A stretch of 64,000 nt of DNA from Megalonaias nervosa (taxonomy: Eukaryota; Mollusca; Bivalvia; Unionida; Unionidae): positions 1 through 64,000 of the forward strand of contig JAECUM010001735.1 in the NCBI GenBank assembly GCA_016617855.1, given 5' to 3'. This document shows positions 35,501 to 47,877 of this stretch, one piece after another. The notes beneath the pieces are model-generated. The model was not told where the DNA came from. It ran no database searches and saw only the letters and a list, made by a program, of their open reading frames with translations. A program made the translations under genes and the position numbers. The stretch's first letter is position 1, and each line of letters opens with the position of its first letter.

Positions 35501-38500
35501 AGGGGAGGTAAAGACCAAAAATTATTGCCCTATATGAGATTGACAGCAAGAGACCATTTTCATCATTTAGCAGGACTTGATTTGCATGGTAGCAGGCAAA
35601 TATCCCTAACGTTAATGTGATTGGGTAATGTATTTTCAAAGTGCATTTTTACATTAATTTTAAACGATACATCAAGGAAACTGTATGTAAACACAACTTA
35701 GTACTTATTATTACTTCTTAAGAGGAACACAGCTTGCATATTTATTTTTAAAAAAACAACAACACGAAGTCAAGAGTATGATAATTGATATCATTCCCAT
35801 TAATACTAAACATCCTACATCTGGGCATTAGAATAATGTACAGTCACTGAACAATGTTCATTTTACTCTGTCTATGCTACACTATTTACAAAGTCCAAAA
35901 TATTTTAGAGTGAATTTTTCAGTTCTTGTAGCTTGTCATCAATCTGTTTTTTCAAGAACTCCAAGTTCAGCAATTTTGTCCTTAATACTTTTCCTCAAAC
36001 TATTTGATGTCGTGATAAAGGAAGTTTTCCTATGAGTCTCTGCTTTCAATGCATAGTCATCAGCAGCAGCTGTCATTGTCTCAATGTCATTTTCAGTACC
36101 TGCCTTTCTTCTTCACCCACCCCCATAAAACAAAAAAACCAACAAAGATATTTGCTTTATTAATGTTATCACTTATATAAAAGCAGCGTATGCATATTTT
36201 AAACTATTTCATATTATATTAATATTTCTCTCAGCTTAGCTGTATTCTATATTTTTAGATTTATCGTGTTCATTGTAATTATTTTCTGTCCTATTTCCAC
36301 TCAATCCAAAAACAGAACCAGATCTAATTTAATTTCATAATTAGGACTTTACACAGTTCCTATTTTAATACATGAATCTCTGTGTTCACAGACATACTTC
36401 TTTCATCAAAAACGATTTCATGCTGAAGGCTTCTTGTTTTCCTGTATTAGCTGTAATGGGTGTTTTTTTCCAGCTGCATGTGACTGAAAAGCACTCTCTT
36501 CCACTGCACGCAAATCAATATCCTTCTGGCATAATTTGCATTTTGCAAAGCTCTCTGAGAAAGATCTCATAATCCAAACTTTATATTTTTCTTCATCTAG
36601 CCACCGAAGTTGGAATCGGAAGCAAGACATTTCAAAGTGTACAAATGATTCAAATTTAAACCGTGGCTACATCCGGGCTTCATACAATCAGAAGTTCAAA
36701 TGTATGACTGCACAGTGGCCAGATGTGGAAATTTCCATTCCGGCACAAACTTAGCAAAAGATCATTTTGTTTTGGGTTTTTTAAATTTCTTTTCCTTTTT
36801 CTTTTTATTTAAATCTGTAAAATGAAAACTATTTATTAATTCCTTTTGGTTTAAAGAAAACCAAAGCTTTTCAAGGTACCCAGACAATATTTTTGAATTT
36901 TCAAGGTGTTTTCAAGACCTTGAGGGACAAATTCATTTTTCAAGGCTTTTCAAGGTTTTCAAGGTCTGCTACGGACCCTGTCCGTCCATCCATCATTTTC
37001 ATTCTAAAACTTTAAAGTTACCAAGTTAAATTATCTTGTACCATCACCAGAAGGTACCATATACACACATCTGTAATTCAGGTCTAGCTTCATAGAACCA
37101 TATACACACATATGTAATTCAGGTCTAGTGTCATAGAACCATATACACACATCTGTAATTCAAGTCTAGCTGTAAGCTTCATAGAACCATATGCACACAT
37201 CTGTAATTCAGGTCTAGCTTCATAGAACCATATACACACATCTGTAATTCAGGTCTAGCTGTAAGCTTCATAGAACCATATGCACACATCTGTAATTCAG
37301 GTCTAGCTTCATAGAACCATATACACACATCTGTAATTCAGGTCTAGCTGTAAGCTTCATAGAACCATATACACACATCTGTAATTCAGGTCTAGCGTCA
37401 TAGAACCATATACACACATCTGTAATTCAGGTCTAGCGTCATAGAACCATATACACACATCTGTAATTCAGGTCTAGCGTCATAGAACCATATACACATA
37501 CATCTGTAATTCAGGTCTAGCTGTAAGCTTCATAGAACCATATACACGCATCTGTAATTCAGGTCTAGCTTCATAGAACCATATACACACATCTGTAATT
37601 CAGGTCTAGCTGTAAGCTTCATAGAACCATATACACACATCTGTAATTCAGGTCTAGCTGTAAGCTTCACAGAACCATATCTGCTGTCACATAAAGTGTC
37701 TATGCAGTCAGAAGTACTCAGAAGAACAAACAACATAGTTCCAGATCTACCAGTGCATTATACAATCACAGATCAGAGTCCATGCTGTTTGCAGTTGGAC
37801 CAAACTTAACTGTGAGTATATACAGTATATCATGTACACATTTGGCATCCTATCTTCAAAGTCAAGGTCAAATGTAAAAATTTTCACCTATATGTCACCA
37901 CTAAAAGGTATGATGCATACTTTATTTTGGCTCCCACATTCAAAGTCAAACTCACTGATCAACATAAAGATTTCTGTTTCTGCTTTATAACTCAATAGCA
38001 GTTAGAGGTACAGAGATGATCCTCGGTACATCCATGTTTCTCAAATGACCAGCCTGTTGTATTCTAGCCAAGTTATATCTCCAGAATCAAGGTCATTACC
38101 CCCCCCCCATTCTTTCACTCTAATGCCCTGAGGTACAGCAATAAAACTTGTTTCCTTTCCATGTCCGGCACAAAGGTCAGAATTAAAACAGAAATTAACC
38201 AAATTTGGTTGTTAACTTTAATACACTGTACCTGGATCCATGGTGCGTGTGAATTCTGCTACAGGCCAGGAGAGACAACATAGAGTGGATGAAGTGGCCA
38301 CATCTGTAAGGTGCTGTACAACACTGTTGTACAAGTCCAGGAGGTGCAAAGGCTCCTAAAATCAGGAAATATATGTTATTATTTAGACCTTGAAAGATAC
38401 AAAGTTATCTATCTAATGTCTATTGCACATGTTCTGTCAACTTATAACACAAAGTACTGTTCAAGACTAAGGTTATAACAATGTACTCTCTAGGACTAAG

Positions 38501-41500
38501 GTCATAACAATGCACTCTCCAAGACTAAGGTTATAACAATGTACTCTCCAAGGTTAAGGTCAAAACAATGTCCTCTCCAGGAATAAGGTCAAAACAATGT
38601 CCTCTACAGGTCTAATGTCATAACAATGACCTCTCCAGGACTAAAGTCAAAACAATGTACTCTCCAAGATTAGGCATACTACAATGTACTATGACAACCA
38701 AGATTATAACAATGTACTCTCCAGGACTAAGGTTATAACAATGTATTCTCAATAACTAAAGTCATAACAATGTACTCTCCAAGATTAGGGTTACAACAAT
38801 GTACTCTGACAACCAAGATTATACCGATGTACTCTCTAGGACTAAGTTCATAAAGATGTAGTCTCCAGGACTAAGGTCATAAGAATGTACTCTCCAGGAC
38901 TAAGGTCATAAGAATGTACTCTCCAGGACTAAGGTCATAACAATGTACTCTCCAGGACTAAGGTCATAACAATGTACTCTCAAAGATCAGTGTTACAACA
39001 ATGTACTCTGACAACCAAGATTATAACAATGTACTCTTCAAGATCTAAGACTATAACAATGCAATCTCCAGAACTGAGTCTATAAGAAGGTACTCTCCAT
39101 GACCAAGGTTATAACAAACTCTCCATGACCAAGGTTATAACAAACTCTACATGACCAAGGTTATAACAAACTCTCCATGACCAAGGATATAACAAACTCT
39201 CCATGACCAAGGTTATAACAAACTCTCCATGACCAAGGTTATAACAAATTCTCCATGACCAAGGTTATAACAATGTACTCTCCATGACCAAGGTTACAAC
39301 AATGTACTCTCCATGACCAAGGTTTTAACAATGTACTCTTCATGATCAAGGTTATAACAATGTACTCTTACCAACTAAGATTATAAAGGGGGGGCACTCT
39401 ACACATGTTATGAACTTCTGATAGAATGACAGGTGTAAGGTGAAACTATCTGCACTTGCAACAAACAAATGGAGAGAATGTCAGCATACCTGTTACTTTC
39501 ATGTACTTGGCTGAAACTATTTTGGCTATTGTATTTGTGGAAATAGTACATGATCTAAGCACACAGCTAACCAAAATGACTGCTCCCTTGTGCTTGAAAA
39601 TCAGCTGAGTACACTATCTTTAGCAATTATTCAAATAGGGAAACAAAATTTTGCCAGATTAGACAATACTAGCTTCTAAAAATGCATTAAATGAATTACC
39701 AAACACAAAAAAATATAACAACAGTTATCAGCTCTTTTCTTTTTTACATTTTACCTCTGAAGTCCAGGAAGCGAAAATGACCAAGCAGTGTTAGCAGTTT
39801 TTTGAATGGTGCACATCCTAAGTAAAGCCAATCTGTATAGTCTATAACTCAAATTGCACTCAACAAACTTGCACCAAAATAAAGGGACTTTGAAGTTCTT
39901 TTAACAATACCTAAGATAATACGAGGTCTTTTTAAATACACCCAATGAGAAAAACCTGGGAAATTGTTTTTTCTTGAAAAATCTGACCTAAGCAACTGCA
40001 GAGCACCTCCAACAATGTAAACTCCTTGAATAAAGATATAACAATGTACTCTCCACAACAAAGGTTACCACAAGATACTCTCCATAACTAAAGTTATAAC
40101 AATCTATTCTTGGTGACTATGGTTATAACAATGTACCCTCCAGGACTATAGTTATAACAACGAATTCTGCATGACTAAGGTTATAATATACTCCATGACT
40201 AAGGTTATAACAATGTACTCTCCATGACGAATGTGGTGGCATGAGGGGAATAAACTAAGAACAGAATAAACTTCAATGGGCAACTCCTATACTAATTCTT
40301 GTATATGATGTCTCCTGTAACCATATAAAAATGGTTTGGTTTGAAAGCCAGCTTGTTACTGCATAAAAAGTGTTGAAAGTTTTTGGTCTTGTCTATTTCT
40401 TGATCCAAGACAAAAGCAGAAGTTTCAATAAATATGTTTTCATAGAATCTACAACTTTTCACAATGATAAAATTATTTCATTGCTATAATCATCAGACTG
40501 GTTCACAATTATAAAACTATAGCTATAATCATCAGATTGGTTCATAATTATAAAACAATAGCTATAATCATCAGATTGATTCACAATTATAAAACTATAG
40601 CTATAATCATCAGAATGGTTCACAATTATAGAACTATAGCTATAATCATCAGATTGGTTCACAATTATAAAACTATTCATAGCTATAATCATCAGATTGG
40701 TTCACAATTATAAAACTATTCATAGCTACAATCATCAGATTGGTTCACAATTATAAAACTAGAGCTTTAATCATCAGATTGGTTCACAATTATAAAACTA
40801 TTCATAGCTATAATCATCTTACTGGTGTAACAACTAGAAATATAACCCAAGGTTCTGTCATCTAAAGTATAATTTTGGCAGATATTTTATTTCATTATGG
40901 CCTGACAAAATTTCCTTTAATACAAAACTCATACATGAAAAATCAGCAATCTGGATACATTATTCTAATCACAACCTGAATTATGCACATAGACCAGTTT
41001 CTAGCAATGACTGAGACTTGTTGGACTTTAATCAATTGATTTTGTTAAAGTTTATTCAAACAGATTTAGCTACATGATATTTTCTGTGTGTCACAGTTTA
41101 CAAAAATTAAAGAACAGTAATTGGATCATTTACATCAGACTGACACTTATCAGCAATGGCAATATATTCACACAACAACGAAACTGAAATAATTTAAAAA
41201 CAAACAGAAACACCAGAAACGCAACCAAAATTCTTTATCTGTGAAAGAAGCTCTAAAACATTATCATAAAGGTGTCTACTGGTAGGCAAGGATGTAATGC
41301 AACCAAGTTTTCCAAGACCAGCAATGAACTTAACTTGAGTTTTACCCTGGGATATGTAAATCAATCTTACCTAGGGCTAGATAAACAGATTTTCCCCATC
41401 GCTAGATAAATCATCTTACCTTGGGCTAGATAAATCAATCTTACCCGGGGCTGGATAAATCTGTCTTACACTAATGTAGATCAGTTACAGTACTAACTTT

Positions 41501-44500
41501 TTGTGGCATTATTCACCAGAAATCATCAATGCAAATATTGTTAACTTGCAAATTACAAGCAAATCTGTCATATTTTTTATTGTATTTACCAAAAACAAAA
41601 TTGCATAAGGTGGGAAAGAAAACATTTCTTCCTCATGTATGTGGACAGGATGGAGAAATGCAATCCTAGTAGAGCAAGATTTCTACTGGGGACTTGACAA
41701 GAATCATTTCAAATACTGACACCCTCAGATTAAATTTTCGTATCCTGCCAACATATATGGATAAAAATTCTTTCTATTAATCTCACCTGATGCAGGAATC
41801 CCAGTGACTTCCTGGTTTTCAGATTCTGCAGGACAGGTGTGTGGTATGCGGCCATCAAGAAATCTTCCACATAGTCCTTGAGGGAAACCACAACCAACTG
41901 TGGAGGGGGTACAGCTCTCTCTGCCAACCACTGCAGGCTCTCACAAATCTTAGAGCAAAGATATCAAGACATTAACACTAAGGTTCACCAAAGTGACTTC
42001 TTAGCAATGCAATGAAATAGTATGACAGGTTTTGTTTTTTCTTTCTATTTTAAACATCCCATGTGCCTTTGAATGGCCATCAATGTATCAGCCACAACTA
42101 CATTATTCGTTTTAAAGTAATAATATTTAGTGCCTAGCTTCTGCCACATAACGTCTTATGAAATATCCAGATCTTAGCTAGATCAATTAGATCTTACGTT
42201 AACAAGTTTGGTATTATATATAACAATTTAAGTCCATAATTAAAGAAATTAAAGAAGGTAACCAGAGTTCAGCTTATGTGTATGTGTCAGTTCAGTCAGT
42301 TGCAAAGTGGATTTGAAGGTCATAGTTTCCAGAAATATGTTCAACAATATATGAATGAAGCCCTGTTTGATACAAGCTGTACTAAAAAAGCAGCTGCTCT
42401 CTGTATAACATTTGTAAAACTTTAATGATGCATGAGATTTGCACAAATTTAGCACTTCTCACTTGGAGACACAATTTCAGTCTTTCAATCAGCACTGATG
42501 CAACATTGCAATGCATAACAGATAAATCTGTGGACAATACAAAATACCCCAAAATTAAAATGAAATGATACCCTGCCCCAAATTTAACTCTGACATCTGG
42601 GGAAATTAAACAGAGTAGCAGGGTTTGCAGACAAGAATTTGGTTGCAGCTGCAATTATGTTCATAATCAAACAGGCTTCTCTTATCAAAACACAAATGTC
42701 ATTCACTTCTGAGGTAAAGGATTGCATTTCAGATTCAGTCAATTTACTAATCTGCTATGCCAGATGCAATATAACTTTTCTCTCAACCGACAACATATGT
42801 TGAAGCCTCACCCAATTCATCTCTGGCAAGATGACTATGGACATAATTTCAACTGCAGAGGCAAGGGCTACACAAAAGATAGCCCAACCTGTCCTACTGG
42901 GGAATGGGTTTCAGAAAATTTTAAAATGCAATAACTCCAAACAATATGGTCACATGAATGCAACTCATTGCAGGGCAAAGAAACTTATAGCTCAGAATGC
43001 AGGGAATCATCAAAACTGACAGGTATATTCATGTGTGGCAAAAATAAGTAAATCTGGGGGAGGGGGGCATGGAAGCTGCTATCATCTAGTAATTGGATTT
43101 AAGAAACTGAAGATGGTTACTAGACTTAAGCTGATAAAATTCCAAACCCAAGCAGAATAATGAATTCAAATTTGCAAAACAAAAGATTCTTTACAAAATA
43201 AATCTTATCAATTGCTAAGCAAAGGAGTGATAGGACCTTCTTCACATGAGATGGGAGTGTCTTTTTGAACACTGTTCACAGTACAAAACATAAATGTAAA
43301 TATACTCATAATCTAAAGATTGTTAATCTTATATAATTTATGAACATCTGAATCAAAAAAGTTTTTATATTTTGATGCCAGTACAGAAAAATGATTTTAT
43401 TCACATCCATTGATAAAAAATGATGTACATTTCAGTATTCCAATATATGACAGTTTTCAAATATGTCTTAAATTTCAGCACAATGGAATCTTTTATCAAT
43501 ATTTTTTTCTGTTTAACGACAGGGATCTCAAGTGTGCAGAGGATCTGTATACAAAATTCTGAAACTACTATATTCATGGTTCAGACAATTGGGTATCCAT
43601 TGCTTCTACGACATTAATGATTCCATCAAGATGAACATATATCAAATCTGGCATCAAGGAAATACAAATTATATGATTGAAAGATAATACCTCTCCAATT
43701 TACGGTTAATTACAAAAAGCCTCAAATTATCCTGCCTCTGAGATTTATCTCTTTTAAGATTTCTCATTGATTCAGTACAATTCAGTCTTCCTCACAGATC
43801 AAAACGTCCAAAAAATCATGTATATTGCCAAGCTAGTATTGGTCAAGACATCCCTTTCCACATCAGTTAGTATTGTTGGTTTACTGGTTAATGAATTTTA
43901 AGAAGCTTTAGTGGGGCCAATGCATTATCACTATCTGTAAAGGGATAAGGTTCATGATCTTACAGAAAAACAGGATTATGCTGATAAGATAACTGTGTTT
44001 AAAAACAGTAAGGCAAAGACAAAACGGTGATCCAAAAAGATTTTAAAATGTCATGACAAAAACACTGTCTGATGCATCCACAAAAGAGTGGGGAGCTGTT
44101 TCAACAGAATCAAATCAATCTGTTCCTTGCTGTTGGTCAGTTGATGAATCAAATTATCATTCATTAACTGTTTTTAACATCTTCCATGTCTTGCAATTTT
44201 TGTGTTCCCTCATACAGGTTAAACATAATGTATTCAATACATTTGCATTGTTTTATACCCCAGGAAAATGGATGCTCTTTCTAAATCTTCTAAAGTGTGG
44301 TACCTTGAAGAGATAACCTTTATTTCACCCATCTATTTTACCAGGACTATACAATATTTTTTGCTAAATTTTCCTATAGGAATTTTTCAGACTCTACCGA
44401 GTGGATATTGAGGAGATAAAATTTTCAAGTTGATAAATTTGTTTCATGTCACTCAGAACCAGAAGTGTTTAATTTTGATGCTTTTTCCTTTTCCTGGCAT

Positions 44501-47500
44501 GAATTTAGACCATACATTTTTCCTCCATTCAACTCAACAGGAAAAATTATGAATAAGATCATGAGCACCAAAGTTGATAAAGCTCTTATGGTAATCACAC
44601 ACTTGCCATCTCAACCATGATTTCATGTACAAATGGCTTGCATTCCTGCCAGGCTCCCTTGACATGAGGACCTGCTTATACACCCCGATTCCAGAGACTC
44701 ACTCTCTGCAAACAGGTGTGACTGCATGGGGGCAAACCTCCAAAGTAGACCTTTTGCATATATTATCATATCGATCCCATCTGCAATAAACTCTATAATG
44801 CATCTAAAGAATTAGCTGTGGCATACTTGGGTTGTCTTGTACCTCTTATCATATAGTGCGACCGCTCCGGTGGCCTAGTGGTTAGAGCGTCCGCCTCGGA
44901 TGCGGGAGATCGTGGGTTCGATCCCCGGTCGAGTCATACCAAAGACTTACAAAAATGGTACTAACAGCTGCCTCGCTTGGCGCTCAGCATTAAGAGGTTA
45001 GTGTTAGTACTGGTCGGCCTGGTGTCAGGATAATGTGACTGGGTGGGACATCATGCTACATGTCTGCGGCATGATGCCCCAGTGCTAGACATCACTATAA
45101 ACTGCCACACTGCAGACATCGTAGCGATATGACTGAAAAATTGTTAAAGCTACGTTAAAAATCATAATCACATCACATCACATCACATCACATCATATAG
45201 TGCTGTAAACATGAACAAATCCATGCTGTTGCAAACTCAACAATTATTACTGGTAGGTCAAAAGTGGTGTTGAAAGCTGCTTTTAATTCTAAGGTTCATG
45301 CAAAGTATTTTTATTATGAATCTACCTCATGTATGCTTTCACCTGGGATGTCATACATGGCCTGAAGTTTTAAGCAATTCGTTTCCTACAGAATGGAGAG
45401 TTTAAGTTGCTGTTATTTCAAACTCAACTGTCATATCAAAATTTCTACATATACATCTCTCCTTCATTATAATGCAGTAGTCAGGGTCCAAAACTGCTCA
45501 CCACATTATGTACAGTCCATGTGGTGATGAACCATGTATGTACCAAACAGAGATGTACTGACAACAGCATTATATACAGAACTCCAGTATGGTAGAAATG
45601 ATCAAAATCTGTTCAATAATAGTGTCTAAAATAAGATGTAACACAAAGATTCACAACATTTTCTTTCAACCCATACTGTTATACATTGGTAAGATTTTGG
45701 TTATGGGGTCCACAGTATTATGCATTAGATCTGGAGTTACATGTTATAATGAGAAAGAACTAACCTGTGAAACTTGATTCAATCACCAAGAAATTGTTCA
45801 AAGTGAAATGTCTTGGTTTGAAAGAAATAGCTATATAAACATGTAGACAAAGTATTTTCTCTTTTTTAATGGGTTAATGACGTAGCAAATAAAAAGAAGA
45901 ATGATTATCATATTTTCTGATGTACAAGTCTATAATTTTCTACCTGGAAGTCTGGGATTTGTCTTACACTCTTATATATGGCTTATGTCATTGAAATTGA
46001 TCCAAGTATTACCATGATTTCATGATGTAACTAGCAAAACTGACAACAGATCACATAGCTGAACCAATTCTTGTTCAATTACCATGTCAATATAATGGTA
46101 TAAACCAACATGACTGCTTTTATGTTAATCTTCATCACTGTTTTCTATATATTTTTATGTACTTGCATCATCTAATTTCTCCAACACTGACATAAAAGAA
46201 AATAATTAAGGAGTTCATAAGAAGCAGGTCAGGTTAATCCCATTTCCCTATGGATATCCTCATTTCCCTATAATGCTGAATGTTGCCCTCAAACAAGTGT
46301 CAACCGGAATACCCTGGCCAAAGCTCTATGCTTATTTAATTAGCATGTAAATAACACTGCATGTGGTTCTTCTGACAATGGATATCATAATTAAAACAAT
46401 AATAAACTGTTTATTCAGAGATTTCAATTGGTAAGGGAATATAATATTGCCTTTGTACATGAGGCAGTTCACAATCATCAGATAACTGAATAATACAGAT
46501 TATACAATCACCCTGAAACCTCCATCTCTCTCTCTCTCTAAAATAAAAATGGGGTAAAAGCATGTTAGCATCCATAACTGGGGCCCTGAGTGGCCGAGTG
46601 GTCTAAAGCGCTGATTGTTACGGATCACTGCCATCTCACCTCTGTCTGCGTGAGTTCGAGTCCAGGCTCGGCTAACGTGGGTACGTGAGAAAGCCTGCCA
46701 GTAGCTTCTCATGGGTCAGTGGTTCTTCCCGGGGTTTTCCAGGGTTCTTCCTCCACCATTAATACTGGCTGCTATGTATAGCCTATCTTGTGCTGAAAAA
46801 TGGCGTTAAACCCTATAACAACAACAACAACAACAACAACAGCATCCATGACTGCAATTTCCCAATTAATCTGGAATTGAATATAGTGATACCATTAATA
46901 TTCATGAAGGTGGAAGAATGAAGCCATGGTGTTGATCTGGCTTTAACTTATACTCCACATTGACTTATATATGAATGATTTACGGAAAATTTACAAAATT
47001 CTCAAATTCAATGTTTGACTTATAAGCCAGTAAATATGGTAGACTTATTAGATGGACAAAATCAGTACTGCATAATACCCAGACTCCAATGAATGAGAGT
47101 CCATAGTAAATAGGTCCTAATACAAATGAATTTCATTCAAGTGACGATACCTTTTCACTAAGTAAAGGATCATCTGTGTTGATCCCCTCTGGCAAGTCTT
47201 CATCATACTGTACAAATACTGTATACACATCAGATACAAGACCTTGGTTCAGTGCCGAGTTCAAATTCAACTGATGACAGAGATCTGATGTGGACATTTT
47301 TTGATTGGCTGTCGCTGGAACCACAATGACCAAAGGTAATGCTGGGCTCACTGGTTTGGCATCCAGGAACCGAAACAATCTACCTCTAATTTCCATCCAA
47401 TAGTTCTGAAAAAACAAACAAATTCCACTGTATAGAAAACGCGCAAACTTCACGTACAGGGTGTGACGAGTCACAATGAGACCTGCCCATACAAGCCAGG

Positions 47501-47840
47501 CTGTGAACAAAATAAATCTGTACCTTACTGACAGGTATCATTTACTTGTGGAAAGTTCTTGTATAGACTATATATTTTTGCACTTACACATGCACATGTT
47601 ATCACTGCTATACTTTAGCAATAGGGATACTGAGATACCACCTGTCTGTTCATCTGTCTCTAACTCAAGCTTCTCCTAAGGAGATGCATCCCTTGGGGTC
47701 CAGTGGATAGGGTGTAAAAGGTAAAATTTCAAAAAATTTCAGTTACAATCACATTCTGAAATACTCATTTCTTGACCAAACTTTATATATGCAGCCACAC
47801 CAGATGCCAGATTTTTGACCCGAGTCACAGGTTATGTGCG

Positions 47841-47877
<37 letters not shown>

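Noticed and set aside
40459..40692. 77-codon repetitive frame with 13-residue period
   Set aside because: Product of the 39-bp minisatellite, whose period is a multiple of three.
41725..41931. Second overlapping minus-strand frame over exon 7
   Set aside because: Shifted-frame shadow of the exon; only the other frame continues GANP in phase with exons 6 and 8.
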